Of a DNA stretch of 64,000 bases, positions 1 to 9,126 are shown one piece after another (position 1 is the stretch's first letter; every line of letters starts with the position of its first letter). Under the pieces are notes generated by a model. The model was given only the letters and a program-made list of their open reading frames with translations, was not told the origin of the DNA and did no database searches. The position numbers were made by a program, and so were the translations under genes. Source of the stretch: a bacterium (GTDB taxonomy: Bacteria > Planctomycetota > Planctomycetia > Planctomycetales > Planctomycetaceae); NCBI GenBank assembly GCA_016124895.1, contig WGMU01000111.1:1-64000 (forward strand). The letters are read 5' to 3'.

Positions 1-122
1 ATGTGGAGCGATTCTTTGGTCGCATCAAACAGTGCCGCCGCGTGGCGACACGCTATGAGAAAACAACAGAGAACTTTGCTGGATTCGTCTGGCTGGCAGC
101 ACTCATCGTCGACGTCCTGTGA
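1..122 (+). pseudogene. C-terminal end of an IS5-family-like transposase (partial)
   Basis: Frame 3 is open from the window edge to a TGA at 120-122. Its translation contains ERFFGRIKQCRRVATRYEK followed by NFAGFVWLAAL, the typical C-terminal end of DDE transposases of the IS5 group (the E of the DDE triad followed by a basic helix). Only about 39 codons are visible, so I cannot tell whether the rest, outside the window, is intact. The stop lies 17 bases before the IS1182-type element begins, so the second element inserted at or just beyond the edge of this one. Confidence 0.65.
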
Positions 123-139
123 ATGTCCACACGGCCTAG

Positions 140-1654
140 GAGTCTGTCTGAAAACTGCGAGACCAGCAGGTTTGACGGAAGGTGGCCGTTTCGATGGTTT
201 GGTGAGAGCTTGGGTTATGCCCTTCCGGCGGCGAAGGCTTTCAGCAGATTGTGGGTCAGGCAGAGCAGCGTGAATTCGCCCTGCATCTTCTTCAGGCCTC
301 GCAGCAGGAACTGACGGAATCCGTGGCACGCTTTCAACTGACCAAAGACCGGCTCAACCATCCACTTCCGTTTCGCGTACGTCTCCCGGCCTCGCTTCGT
401 TCGCAGCTTCCGGGCCATCCGCTGCTTTGGCGAAAGCTCGTCGGGAATGCGGCCGCGGGGAGCAGGCGGAAGTTGCTCGTTGTGTTTCAAGCGTCCGGTT
501 GCCAGGTACGGGTCGAGCTGCGTCTCAAGCAGTGTCTGCAGATTCGAGTCGCTGTAATAACCGGCGTCCGCGAGGAACTCTTTCAATTCACCCTGCAGTC
601 CGCCAGCCGCAACGTTTGACTGCAGTTGCTCCAGCAGCGGTTCGACCTGACGCACGTCGTTGGCCTGATTCGTCACGTCGGCCGCGAGGATCACCTGGTT
701 CTCATCCACCACGATCTGAGCGTTACCACACTGGTCGAAGCCTTTATTGGAAACTTTCATGATCTTCGATTCGGGATCAGTGAAGTTTCGCTGGTCCGTC
801 GGCTGCGGAACCACTTTGTCCGGGTCGGTGCGAGGCTGACGGCCCTCCGCTTTCATCTGCTCGACGTGCTGCCTGGCCTTCTGCCGTGCCTGTTCTGCCA
901 CAGCTTCCCGCGCCTGCCGGACCTTTTCCAGCCGCGTTTCCCGGCGTTTCAGTTCGTCGGGGAGTTCCTCGCCGTGACGGTCGCCGAAGCGGGCATCCTC
1001 GTCTTCGTCCGCCTGTTTCGCCGCCGCCAGCAGGTCTGCGATCTCCTGCTGCAACCGCTGCTCTTCGGACAGCATCCGCTCGTAACTCATCGCCTTGTGC
1101 CGCGACGCGTTCGCTTTCACCTTCGAGCCGTCCAGCGCCACGCGTCCGAGCTTCACCAGCCCGGCCTGCTGACACACCAGCAGCGTCTGCACAAACAGCG
1201 ACTGCAGGTGTTCGAGGTTGTCCTTGCGGAAGTCGCTGATCGTGCGGAAGTCGGGAATGTCCTCGCCCACGATCACCCGGAACGCGATGTCTTCGCGGCA
1301 GCGGCTCATGATCTTCCGCGACGAAAACACACCTTTGCAATAAGCATACAGCAGCAGCGTGACCATCATCTGCGGATGAAACGGCGGCTGCCCGCTGACC
1401 GAATCGCGATACCGTTCAAAGAACGGCGCGAGGTCCATCTCGCCAACCACATCCAGCCGGACATAGACCAGATGCCCGTCCTCCAGCCAGTCCCGCGGCG
1501 AGGGCGGCAACAGCCACATCTGATCCGGAGCCCACTTGCGAAACGTCTTGCTCATCCCTGATCACCTGCCTGAGAGAAAGCGAATCCCGACAGACCCCTT
1601 CATCGCAGATATCGACCACGATTTCCAGGTCAGTTGGGATTCTCGGACAGACTC
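140..1654 (-). mobile_element. IS1182-family insertion sequence, complete, flanked by CTAG
   Basis: The ends are inverted repeats: GAGTCTGTC at 140-148 is exactly complemented at 1646-1654, and the match continues imperfectly to about 16 bp (GAGTCTGTCyGArAA). A CTAG lies directly outside each end (136-139 and 1655-1658), compatible with a 4-bp target duplication at a palindromic site; IS1182-like elements often choose palindromes. The element is 1,515 bp and carries one full-length transposase gene, so it may still be active. Confidence 0.85.
215..1555 (-). CDS. IS1182-family transposase
   Basis: A 446-residue transposase that would catalyse cut-and-paste or copy movement of the surrounding element. 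The N-terminal part (about residues 1-110) matches the DUF772 type, with FHPQMMVTLLLYAYCKGV and SRKIMSRCREDIAFRVIVG. The first catalytic Asp is in GRVALDGSKVKANAS, the second in FLADAGYYSDSN, and the Glu in KRKWMVEPVFGQLKACHGFRQF, giving a DDE arrangement. A charged, probably coiled helical stretch (about 155-235) lies between them, as is common in IS1182 members. Length and motifs are those of an intact enzyme; no frameshift is seen. ATG start at 1555. Confidence 0.93.
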   Translation of the reverse strand: MSKTFRKWAPDQMWLLPPSPRDWLEDGHLVYVRLDVVGEMDLAPFFERYRDSVSGQPPFHPQMMVTLLLYAYCKGVFSSRKIMSRCREDIAFRVIVGEDIPDFRTISDFRKDNLEHLQSLFVQTLLVCQQAGLVKLGRVALDGSKVKANASRHKAMSYERMLSEEQRLQQEIADLLAAAKQADEDEDARFGDRHGEELPDELKRRETRLEKVRQAREAVAEQARQKARQHVEQMKAEGRQPRTDPDKVVPQPTDQRNFTDPESKIMKVSNKGFDQCGNAQIVVDENQVILAADVTNQANDVRQVEPLLEQLQSNVAAGGLQGELKEFLADAGYYSDSNLQTLLETQLDPYLATGRLKHNEQLPPAPRGRIPDELSPKQRMARKLRTKRGRETYAKRKWMVEPVFGQLKACHGFRQFLLRGLKKMQGEFTLLCLTHNLLKAFAAGRA

Positions 1655-1787
1655 CTAGGTTTCACATGCGCAGCAGATGCGCATTCCGGGGAGATAGGCA
1701 GGCGATCGGTGGCGGAAATCGAGCGTCCTTGTTGCCCCAAAGGTATCACCGAGGGTATCACCGCCGAAAACACGAAAAGGTATCACG

Positions 1788-1824
1788 AAAAAACCCCGTG
1801 CAAGTCATTGACCTGCAAGGGGTT
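1788..1824 (-). terminator. Probable intrinsic terminator of tRNA-Val
   Basis: Read on the minus strand, just after the tRNA, an 11-bp stem with one mismatch (AACCCCTTGCA pairing with TGCACGGGGTT) is followed by a run of six T. Stem plus T-tract directly downstream of a tRNA gene fits a Rho-independent terminator. Confidence 0.6.
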
Positions 1825-1829
1825 ATGAA

Positions 1830-1903
1830 TGGACGATACTGGACTTGAACCAGTGACCTCCACGATGTCAACGTGGCGCTCTAGCCAACTGAGCTAATCG
1901 TCC
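1830..1903 (-). tRNA. tRNA-Val (anticodon GAC)
   Basis: The minus strand folds as a cloverleaf: 7-bp acceptor stem GGACGAT/ATCGTCC, D arm GCTC...GAGC, anticodon arm CCACG-TTGACAT-CGTGG with GAC at the anticodon, T arm ACTGG-TTCAAGT-CCAGT, discriminator A. CCA is not encoded. It reads GUC valine codons. Insertion-sequence material lies about 170 bp downstream. Confidence 0.93.
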
Positions 1904-2064
1904 TAGGCGGCGGAAAAGTAGGGTCTGAGGGGCGGGGCGTCAAGGAATTGCGAACGTGGTTGCCGAATCGGCCTCACGCTAGTGACGGTTCGGTCTGGCT
2001 GTAACGGATGCGGACGAGTCGGATGGCTACTGACTGTCGAATTGACCTTTGCTCATGACCTGTC

Positions 2065-2123
2065 GCAGGATTCGCAAGAATTCAGTCGGCATACCGAAGC
2101 TTCTGAATTCTTGCGAATCCTGC
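2065..2123. repeat. Perfect 21-bp inverted repeat (hairpin) downstream of the exopolysaccharide block
   Basis: The arms 2065-2085 and 2103-2123 are exact reverse complements, each containing GAATTC, with a 17-base loop that itself contains TCGG/CCGA. The hairpin begins 13 bases after the stop of the minus-strand gene ending at 2136. No T-tract follows on either strand, so it is either a transcript-end/stability hairpin or a dispersed palindromic element rather than a classical terminator. Confidence 0.85.
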
Positions 2124-2135
2124 TACGCGCAATCA

Positions 2136-3419
2136 TCAATTTGAGTCTGTGTAACAGATGGCCTGCAGGTCGGTCACGATCGCGGAAAGGCGAGGTGCCG
2201 ATATGCCTGATTCGGCCTGGTTGATGAGTTGGGCCATCTCCCAGGCTGTCACATAGTGGTACTGCAGATGCCGGTGCTCTGCGGCAAGGATGGCCAGATC
2301 GCGGTGGAACTGCTGTGTCTGTTCGCCGAGCAGAGTATTGATGTTGCCATCCTTGCAACCATGCGTGTGCAGCTTGATGAAGCACCAGTCGGGGCGGCTG
2401 GCGACGTGAACTCCGCATTTCAGCCACTGCAGAAAACGATGGATGGTCGGCGGGCGGTGGTGCAGGATGTCGCCGTTTTCAATTCTCGGGAGGATGGCGC
2501 GGCGGCGGTCTTCCCAGTCAAGTGTCAGCGGCCCCTGAACCATCAGCAGGTGTTTCGCGGGTGGAGCGACGCCGAGTGTTGCGGCGGTGCCGCGATCGTG
2601 CGAACACGGACGGCGGCGGTCGCTCGACGCGTAGTAGATTGAGTTGATGATTCTAGTCTGAGTGGCCTCGGGGGCGGACGGTAGAGTGAAGTCGGCATAG
2701 CAACCGGTCTCGCGCAGAATTGCCAGCTCATTGTTGACTCCGCACCAGCGGCCGTCGGGACGGGAGTTGCACAAGGCCCAGTTGCCGTGAATGAAGCCGT
2801 AGGTCAGTTCGCCGGTCTTCGGGTGACGACGCAGCAGACCGTGCCGGTGATGCAGGGTGTCGCGGAAAGTTTCCAGCTTCTCACGCAGGCCGTCTTCGGT
2901 GTCGTTGTCGTGGTGCAGATGAATCTCGACGTCGCCGAAACCGGCCTCGCAAAGATCACGGAGCTGATCGAGGTACTCGGGCACAAAATACTCATCCTGC
3001 GGGAAGAAGAACGAGTGCTGCGGCGGCCGGCCGGAGGAATCCTCAAACTGTCCGAACAATAAGGGGTAATCTCGGCACCAGCGATCGACACGGGCATCGG
3101 CGACGTGTCGCGGTGGCCGGGCGTTGTCGGGTTCGTAATGATCGCATACGGCGATGAAGACGTGCAGCGGTTCCGCGTTGACGAATCGCGCCCACGGTGT
3201 CTGGTGGCCACGTACCTGCTCAACCGCTGGTTCGCCATCGCTTGAGGTACTCTCTTCGACTGGCCGGACGACGGGCTGATTGAGCCTCGGGCAGACGTTC
3301 ATGCCGAACAGGTAGCTCGGCAGCCAGCGTTCGAGATGTTTCCGACGCACGAGGGTCGCGACGACAACCGTTTCCGCCAGCAGAACGACAACAGCGATGG
3401 CGGCTACGATCCAGTACAT
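2136..3419 (-). CDS. Membrane-anchored polysaccharide-deacetylase-like protein
   Basis: 427 residues. Residues 1-25 form one hydrophobic segment ([22 protein letters not shown]), giving a signal anchor. The rest resembles the divergent NodB-fold proteins found in exopolysaccharide loci: [46 protein letters not shown] and [11 protein letters not shown] supply Asp and His residues suited to metal binding. I infer a role in trimming or modifying a cell-surface polysaccharide; the substrate is unknown. Its start overlaps the end of the upstream NodB gene by 16 bases, so the two are translationally coupled. ATG at 3417-3419. It is the last gene of the minus-strand block, followed by a 21-bp hairpin. 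Confidence 0.7.
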   Translation of the reverse strand: MYWIVAAIAVVVLLAETVVVATLVRRKHLERWLPSYLFGMNVCPRLNQPVVRPVEESTSSDGEPAVEQVRGHQTPWARFVNAEPLHVFIAVCDHYEPDNARPPRHVADARVDRWCRDYPLLFGQFEDSSGRPPQHSFFFPQDEYFVPEYLDQLRDLCEAGFGDVEIHLHHDNDTEDGLREKLETFRDTLHHRHGLLRRHPKTGELTYGFIHGNWALCNSRPDGRWCGVNNELAILRETGCYADFTLPSAPEATQTRIINSIYYASSDRRRPCSHDRGTAATLGVAPPAKHLLMVQGPLTLDWEDRRRAILPRIENGDILHHRPPTIHRFLQWLKCGVHVASRPDWCFIKLHTHGCKDGNINTLLGEQTQQFHRDLAILAAEHRHLQYHYVTAWEMAQLINQAESGISAPRLSAIVTDLQAICYTDSN

Positions 3420-4108
3420 AGCGTTCCCCTGACTGACTGCGGCACTGAGCGTCCGCTTCGAGATGAATTCACAAGCTCAGAGACCGTCAGGCAACGCTCG
3501 CAAAGGTCTGGCCGTTGCGTCGCGAAATACTCGACAGCGCTGACCGCATGCGGATGGTTGTCATGGAACAGCACGATGTCGCCTGACCACGGCCGGTAGT
3601 CGCGGCACCAGTCGATGATCGCGTCTGAGCCGACTGGCATGCGGTAATCCTTCGTGTCGTGATTCCAGAGAACGATCGTCTGTCGTTCCTGCCGCAGTGC
3701 CAGCAGCTTGCGCAGAGTCAGTTCGCCTTTCGGAGGGCGAAACAGGCGGCACTCGCGGCCGGTGATGTCCTCAATCAGATCGCGCGTGCGACGGACTTCG
3801 TCAATCAACTGCCGGGCGGACGTCTCGCGAGGTTCGCTGTGCGACCAGGTGTGGTTACCGATGTTGTGCCCGTCGTAGGCGATCCTCTGCAGCAGGCTGC
3901 GATGCTCAGATCCGCGTTCGCCAACGATGAAAAACGTCGCCGTAATGCCTGCGTCCGCCAGCGCGTCGAGCAGCCGTGGTGTGTGATCTGGATGCGGCCC
4001 GTCATCAAACGTCAGCGCGATGCCGGGACCGGCTCCGCGCGACACGATGGCGTGACGTGGCAGCAGGGCTGTCAGGGTTCGCTTCGCTAGCTGGCGGAAG
4101 AATGACAT
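3404..4108 (-). CDS. NodB-family polysaccharide deacetylase
   Basis: 234 residues, matching the CE4 polysaccharide deacetylase family (metal-dependent removal of N- or O-acetyl groups from sugars). Motif 1 is [13 protein letters not shown] with the catalytic base and metal Asp; motif 2 is [10 protein letters not shown] (H-x3-H); motif 3 is RLFRPPKGE; later WNHDTKDY and DIVLFHDNH complete the set. All key residues are present, so an active enzyme is expected. There is no clear signal peptide, only a basic N-terminus ([16 protein letters not shown]). The gene is 129 bases downstream of the acetyltransferase gene and overlaps the next deacetylase-like gene by 16 bases. Confidence 0.9.
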   Translation of the reverse strand: MSFFRQLAKRTLTALLPRHAIVSRGAGPGIALTFDDGPHPDHTPRLLDALADAGITATFFIVGERGSEHRSLLQRIAYDGHNIGNHTWSHSEPRETSARQLIDEVRRTRDLIEDITGRECRLFRPPKGELTLRKLLALRQERQTIVLWNHDTKDYRMPVGSDAIIDWCRDYRPWSGDIVLFHDNHPHAVSAVEYFATQRPDLCERCLTVSELVNSSRSGRSVPQSVRGTLCTGS

Positions 4109-4237
4109 AGGAATTCGATGGCTATCGGGAAGTGAGGATGGGCCAGTTTCTGCTACCTCAGTGAGATGGATGGAATCTCGATGGGAACAGAAGAAAACGA
4201 AGGTCAGGAAGGCTCGGCTACCTTTGTTGGTTGTTGT

Positions 4238-5467
4238 TCAATCCTCGTCCTGGCTCAGGCTCGCTTCGGCGTCGCTGGTTGTACTCCAACGAATTTTCTG
4301 CAGCAGGCCGGAGTGCTTGATTGATCGGGCGGCATCGAGCATCGTGAACTTGAAGCTCGGGCGGCGGCGGCGAGCGAAGACCAGTGGCGTGCTGGCATTC
4401 GAGAGTTGTCGTTTGTGCCGCGATTCGGTGGGTAGAAAGTCGTAGGCATCGAAGCCGCGTTCGAGGCAGGCCTGCATCGCGAGGCAGTCAGTGACGACGC
4501 CGGGGCTCAGGGCCTGGTTGTCCTGCGACCGGCCGCATTGATAAAGCAATGCCCGGTTTCGATCGTTGAAGAACTGCAGGCAGCCGATCGTGCCTTCCGC
4601 CGACCGGACTCGGATGAAGAACAGACGCTGATCCAGCACCAGCCGGGCGATCAGGTTTTCGTGGAAGCGAGTGAAGCGTTCGCTCGCGTAGCAGCCGGGT
4701 TTACCGAGCGCTCGCCAGCGAGCCTGATGCAGGTCGATCATCTCGCTGAAGATGTCAGTCGCCTGCGAGATCGATTCTGACCAGTCGACCGAGACGCCGC
4801 CGTAAAGCTGCATGCTGCGGCGGACCTTGCGGCGCGACTTGCTGCGGATTTCGTCAAGGACAGATCCGCCTTTGCTGCGCGGGACTGTCAGGTCGAACCA
4901 GTACGACATTTTGACTTCGCGTCGCAGCGACTGTTGCGGATCATCGAAGCTGTCAGTCAGATCCTCAGTCACGCTGTCGAGATTCCACTGATCGATACCC
5001 GACTGCGATTCGAAGTAGCTTCGCAGTGCCGCGATGAATGAGCGGCGGGCACGCGGCTCGACGAGCAGCTCGTTGTACTGCACGCAGACGCTGTCGGCGT
5101 CAGGTTCGCCGGCCGTGCCCAGATGCAGCGTGCGGATCGGCAGCGGCCCGTCTTTCTGAGCGACTCCCTGTGTGATGAGGCACGCTCCAACAACGCGACG
5201 GGTTGATGCCTCGCGCGCCAGCACGAACCAGTGCGGAACGAGATCACCGTACGAGTCGAGCCAGGCTTCGGTCCAGTCGGTCGAACACATCAGCGGGACT
5301 TCGCACAGGCGATCTTCGAGAGTTCGCCATTCTGCCAGAGCAGCCAACCGATCGCTCGCGCCGCGTACGTCGAGCGTCAGGTCAACGCAGTCAGTCAGTT
5401 GCTGATCGCTCGACGCCGAGTCATTCAGTTCGGCCTCCGGCAGCAGGGCACTCGTTGAATCACTCAT
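4238..5467 (-). CDS. GNAT-fold acetyltransferase, CelD/FemAB-like, exopolysaccharide-associated
   Basis: 409 residues. The pattern RSKSRRKVRRSMQLYGGVSVDWSES, then FFIRVRSAEGTIGCLQFFNDRNRALLYQCG (each read as short pieces), and LACLERGFDAYDFLP-type ending is that of the Acetyltransf_6 (CelD/BcsL-like) group, which acylates substrates in polysaccharide or cell-envelope pathways. I placed the start at the ATG 5465-5467 rather than the TTG at 5488 because AGGA lies about 9 bases upstream of the ATG. The flippase gene ends 54 bases upstream, so a common transcript is likely. The exact acyl donor and acceptor are unknown. Confidence 0.75.
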   Translation of the reverse strand: MSDSTSALLPEAELNDSASSDQQLTDCVDLTLDVRGASDRLAALAEWRTLEDRLCEVPLMCSTDWTEAWLDSYGDLVPHWFVLAREASTRRVVGACLITQGVAQKDGPLPIRTLHLGTAGEPDADSVCVQYNELLVEPRARRSFIAALRSYFESQSGIDQWNLDSVTEDLTDSFDDPQQSLRREVKMSYWFDLTVPRSKGGSVLDEIRSKSRRKVRRSMQLYGGVSVDWSESISQATDIFSEMIDLHQARWRALGKPGCYASERFTRFHENLIARLVLDQRLFFIRVRSAEGTIGCLQFFNDRNRALLYQCGRSQDNQALSPGVVTDCLAMQACLERGFDAYDFLPTESRHKRQLSNASTPLVFARRRRPSFKFTMLDAARSIKHSGLLQKIRWSTTSDAEASLSQDED

Positions 5468-5521
5468 TTCCTGATTTCCTATGTTCAATTAAATGATCAG
5501 GTTGATGGAGCACGAACAGAC

Positions 5522-7003
5522 TTACGCGGCCCGCCAGTGCCGAGCGGCTCGCCGACTGGCCAGCCAGGTCAGACAGAGAACCGTTCCACCACCGCCGGAC
5601 ACCAGCAGCACCGGCAGCCAGGCGGCACCGATCGGCCAGCGGAAACTGACCGCCAGCGAGTACAGCCACAACGCCAGCAGCGCGGGCAGCTGCGGCAGCA
5701 ACACCTGGGTCGCGAATTGCCGCAGAGGAAAGTCGAGCTTCTTCAGGGCGTATGGCAGGAAGGCGAACAGTTCGACGGCAAACACGGGAATCGCCGTTCC
5801 CAGCGCGACGCCGAGCAGCCCGAGCGGTTTGATCAGCAGCAGTGTCAGGCCGATATTCGCCACGGCTTCGGTGAAGTACAGAACCGACGGCACTTCGACG
5901 TGGCCCATGCCGAACAGCACACCGCGCAGGACGCGCATCGGTGTGGCGAGAATCTGAGCGGTCAGCAGCACGACCAGCAACAGGTGCGTTTCGCTGTAGC
6001 TGTGCCCGAGCCATGCCTGGACGATCTGATCGCCGAAGAAGTACGCGCCGATCGTCACGCCGGCTGTCAACAGAAATGAAAGTCCGAGTCCCTTCTGCAC
6101 GAGGACTCGCAACCGGTGATCGAGATCCTGGGCACCGAGTTCTGCGCCTCTCGGCATCAGCACATTTCCGACCATCTGCAGCGGCTGGACGATAAACGTC
6201 ATCAGCCGATGAGCAACGTAGTACGGCACAATGTACGACGTGCCGAACGCGAAGCCGATCACGACTGTATCCGTCGCCTCGATCAACTTATACGCAAAGA
6301 AATCCAGCAGCGAGTACATGCTGAAACCGCCGCACTTCTTCAACGTCGCGAGATCGAAGAAGCGCCAGTGCAGCTTCAGGCCCGGCAGTTGACGGAACAC
6401 GACGGCCAGATAGCCGACGTTTTCGATCAGCGTCGTCAGGAGAAAGATCAGCGCCAGCGTGGCGAGTGCGTGCTCCTTCTGCAGCAGAACGAGCGTCAGC
6501 ACCAGCCGCCCAATGCCGGCGACTGTTTGGAAACCGCGTTCCAGATCAAACCGCTGCAGACCGACGATCACTCCGCCAAACACGCTGCCGAGCAGCCCGA
6601 CAACAACGTTCAGTCCGAGCAGCACGATCACCCAGCGGATCTCAGTGACTGACGTTCCGCCCCAGTCATACAGATACGGAGCCAGCCAGGCGAGTACTCC
6701 AGCCGCGGCGACCAGCACGCCGCTCATCAGCAGGTAAATCACCGCGACAACGTTGACGACCCGATTGACCTCGTTGATCTCGTCCTTCGCATGATGATGA
6801 GCGACGAAACGGCAGATCGTGTTGCCAAAGCCAAGGTTCATCAGCCCCGAGTAGCCGGCGATCGAGCAGATAAACAGCCACAGTCCGTAACTCGAATCGC
6901 CGACTGTGTTCAGCACGAAGGGCATCAGCACCAGGCCGATCAGGATATTAATCCCGTGGTGCCCCCAGCTCGCCAGCAGGTTGATCTTCAGTTTGTATTT
7001 CAT
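5522..7003 (-). CDS. Polysaccharide flippase (Wzx/MATE-like, MOP superfamily)
   Basis: 493 residues with about 12-14 hydrophobic segments, for example GINILIGLVLMPFVLNTVG, VVAVIYLLMSGVLVAAAGVL and IGLTLLLIKPLGLLGVALG. The N-terminal LLASWGHHGINILIGLVLMPF and YGLWLFICSIAGYSGLMNLGF match the polysaccharide biosynthesis/flippase family, which moves lipid-linked sugar units across the inner membrane. The open frame extends 117 codons further upstream, but that part overlaps the preceding gene and is not hydrophobic in the right way. ATG at 7001-7003 is preceded by AGGAG about 12 bases upstream, so I chose it. It lies 38 bases after the ligase/polymerase gene. Confidence 0.88.
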   Translation of the reverse strand: MKYKLKINLLASWGHHGINILIGLVLMPFVLNTVGDSSYGLWLFICSIAGYSGLMNLGFGNTICRFVAHHHAKDEINEVNRVVNVVAVIYLLMSGVLVAAAGVLAWLAPYLYDWGGTSVTEIRWVIVLLGLNVVVGLLGSVFGGVIVGLQRFDLERGFQTVAGIGRLVLTLVLLQKEHALATLALIFLLTTLIENVGYLAVVFRQLPGLKLHWRFFDLATLKKCGGFSMYSLLDFFAYKLIEATDTVVIGFAFGTSYIVPYYVAHRLMTFIVQPLQMVGNVLMPRGAELGAQDLDHRLRVLVQKGLGLSFLLTAGVTIGAYFFGDQIVQAWLGHSYSETHLLLVVLLTAQILATPMRVLRGVLFGMGHVEVPSVLYFTEAVANIGLTLLLIKPLGLLGVALGTAIPVFAVELFAFLPYALKKLDFPLRQFATQVLLPQLPALLALWLYSLAVSFRWPIGAAWLPVLLVSGGGGTVLCLTWLASRRAARHWRAA

Positions 7004-7041
7004 GCGAAGTCTCCGCTCCTCACGGATTCGGAAGAGCGAAC

Positions 7042-8367
7042 TCAGGCAAGGACGCGAACAACAAGATTCAACCCCACGAACATTGCGAGACTCGCCCCGG
7101 CGAGACGCACCATGTGAAACTGATCCCACTGCAGAACCGGTCGGCGAGGCCGCAGGTTCCAGCCGGCGAGATTCAGATATGCCGTGCCGAGCGCCAGGAT
7201 CAGCAGCGTCGACACCGTGTAACAGCGCGACAGCGACATCAGGCCGATCGTCCAGCCCGAGCCGATCGCGGCCATGTAAGGCAGGAATCGAGCCTGTCTC
7301 GGGTTCAGAATCTGCCACGGCTGCGTGTTGAGCCGGAGCAGTCCCCACGCGCAAAAGAAGAACATTCCGAAGAAGAACGTGCCGCCGATGAGGCCCAGTT
7401 CGACATACGCATGGACGAACGAGTTATGCGCGACGAGACCGGCGATGTCGTGATAAGTGCCTTGTCCCGTGCCGAAGAACAGATCCTTCGACCGCAGTGC
7501 AACCAGACCTTCCCGCCACAGCAGCAGGCGATCGTGCCCGGTTCCGTCAGAGAGGTCGATGTTCGCCTGCCTGCCGAGTGCGATTGGAGCGGCGAGCACT
7601 CCCAGAACGCCGATAGCGATCGCGACGCCCTTGCCATAGCGGAACATCAGCAGAACACCGATCGCCGCGGCTGCAGCCAGCATACCACCGCGCGATTTCG
7701 TGCAGACCAGAGCCACCAGCAGCAGCACAATCGGGACCAGCCAGAAGATGCGCAACGGGCCGCGTTCTTTGTCCGTCAGAAACGACAGACAAAGGATCCC
7801 TGTCGCGGTAATCAGCAGCGAGATGTCGTTCGGGTCGGAAAAGATTCCGGTCCCGTTCATGCGGGCGATGCGGATGTCGTCGCCGTCGAGTTCCTGGCCG
7901 TAACTCTCTTCCGCGTGCTTGATAAACGGCAGGTCGACGATTCCCAGATAGTCGATCAGGCAGAACGAGATCATCACTGTCGCGCAGCAGGCGATCACCG
8001 TTGTCAGCCGCTCGAACCGCGACCAGCGATCGACGACGACAATCAGCAGCACGAAAAGCATCGCCGCCTTGGTGAATTCAATCATCCCGTGCAGCGCCCC
8101 ACCGAAATACATGTGTGTAATCTGCGAAACGGGGATCGCCACAAACACACCGACGAGACAAAGCGCGACCGGCTGCCGGAGCAGCGATTGCGGTTTGAAC
8201 TGCTGGAAAACTCCCTGATGAGCAAGCAGCAGCGTGCCGAGGATCAGCACTTCGTAGATCGGCAGCAGGGCGAGCGGCGGGATCATTTCGCCAGGGCGCA
8301 GGATCATCGTCGCTGTCGTCATGCAGAACAGCGCAAAGGCGAGCGATGAAAACTGTGGATTACCCAT
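7042..8367 (-). CDS. O-antigen ligase/polymerase-like membrane protein
   Basis: 441 residues with roughly 10-12 membrane segments. The signature of the Wzy_C/O-antigen ligase family is in the large loop and following helices: RMNGTGIFSDPNDISLL, VCTKSRGGMLA, HDRLLLWREGLVAL, GTGQGTYHDI and VAHNSFVHAYVELGLIGG. Such proteins polymerise or ligate undecaprenyl-linked saccharides at the periplasmic face. It is the first gene of the minus-strand exopolysaccharide block and probably sits under the promoter in 8368-8650. Whether it polymerises (Wzy) or ligates (WaaL) cannot be decided from sequence. Confidence 0.85.
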   Translation of the reverse strand: MGNPQFSSLAFALFCMTTATMILRPGEMIPPLALLPIYEVLILGTLLLAHQGVFQQFKPQSLLRQPVALCLVGVFVAIPVSQITHMYFGGALHGMIEFTKAAMLFVLLIVVVDRWSRFERLTTVIACCATVMISFCLIDYLGIVDLPFIKHAEESYGQELDGDDIRIARMNGTGIFSDPNDISLLITATGILCLSFLTDKERGPLRIFWLVPIVLLLVALVCTKSRGGMLAAAAAIGVLLMFRYGKGVAIAIGVLGVLAAPIALGRQANIDLSDGTGHDRLLLWREGLVALRSKDLFFGTGQGTYHDIAGLVAHNSFVHAYVELGLIGGTFFFGMFFFCAWGLLRLNTQPWQILNPRQARFLPYMAAIGSGWTIGLMSLSRCYTVSTLLILALGTAYLNLAGWNLRPRRPVLQWDQFHMVRLAGASLAMFVGLNLVVRVLA

Positions 8368-8650
8368 GAATGTCTGACCGGAGCGAACGAACCGGCGAGT
8401 TCGTCGCGGTTCGGTTTCTTCAAGGGGAAGGCCGCTGCGAGCGGAGTGCGCGCAGAGAGAGCCGTCTGGTCAGAACATAGGTCGCCGCCGGCGCCCTGCC
8501 GGGCAGATTCCCTGTGCGGCAACTCCGGTCAGGCCGACACGATCGGAACGCTCATCACAACAGGAGCAGGTCGACCCTTGCAGAGTGGGACGCGCGCGTC
8601 TACGACTGTGAAATTCACCGGCTGAACCACCTCCGGAGGAGTTCTCATCG
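8368..8650. other. Divergent intergenic region, no gene seen
   Basis: The 283 bases lie between the minus-strand exopolysaccharide block and the plus-strand cbiX-like gene, so they should hold promoters for both. A 7-bp inverted repeat CGAACCG (8388-8394) / CGGTTCG (8407-8413) lies close to the exopolysaccharide start. No cobalamin riboswitch signature was recognised. GGAGGAG at 8635-8641 is the ribosome binding site for the gene at 8651. Confidence 0.5.
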
Positions 8651-9043
8651 ATGTCGACCGCCGTCCTTCTCATCGCGCACGGAAGCCGCCGCCTGGAAGC
8701 GAATCAGGATCTGGTCGCGGTCGCGGAAGCGCTGAGGACGACCGACGAGTACGACCTTGTCGTGCCGAGCTACCTCGAACTGGCCGAGCCTTCGATCCCG
8801 GATGGAGCCCGGAAGTGCGTCGAACTCGGAGCCAGCGAAGTCCGAATGCTGCCCTACTTCCTGAGCGCCGGTTCGCACGTGACGCGCGATCTGGAACGTT
8901 TCCGCAACGACCTCGCCGCCGAGTTCCCCGCTGTCAGCTTCAAGCTCTGCCCACCGCTCGGCCTGCACCCGCTGATGCTCGACATCATCCGCGACCGGCT
9001 GCGCGAAACTCAGAACGGGACGAGTTGCAGAGTCTCGGATTGA
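8651..9043 (+). CDS. Short-form CbiX chelatase (sirohydrochlorin cobalto/ferrochelatase family)
   Basis: 130 residues, the length of single-domain CbiX/SirB-type class II chelatases, which act as dimers and insert Co or Fe into sirohydrochlorin. The metal-binding His is in LLIAHGSRR (residues 6-14) and a second in PYFLSAGSHVTRDL; LGLHPLM near the C-terminus is also typical. A strong GGAGGAG lies about 10 bases before the ATG. No other cobalamin or siroheme gene is nearby, so I cannot say which metal is used. Confidence 0.85.
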   Translation: MSTAVLLIAHGSRRLEANQDLVAVAEALRTTDEYDLVVPSYLELAEPSIPDGARKCVELGASEVRMLPYFLSAGSHVTRDLERFRNDLAAEFPAVSFKLCPPLGLHPLMLDIIRDRLRETQNGTSCRVSD

Positions 9044-9126
9044 ACTATGCGCAATTCTCAACCTGACAGTCAGCAGCCGATGAATCGCTCTCCGAAGACG
9101 CCGGGCGGTTGCTCCGGAATCACTGC

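Noticed and set aside
626-1561. Long plus-strand frame opposite the transposase
   Set aside because: It is the antisense shadow of the IS1182 transposase; no domain pattern, and such frames arise from GC-rich codon use.
8368-8650. Cobalamin riboswitch before the CbiX gene
   Set aside because: I could not find the conserved core boxes or a plausible fold; only an ordinary strong ribosome binding site is visible.
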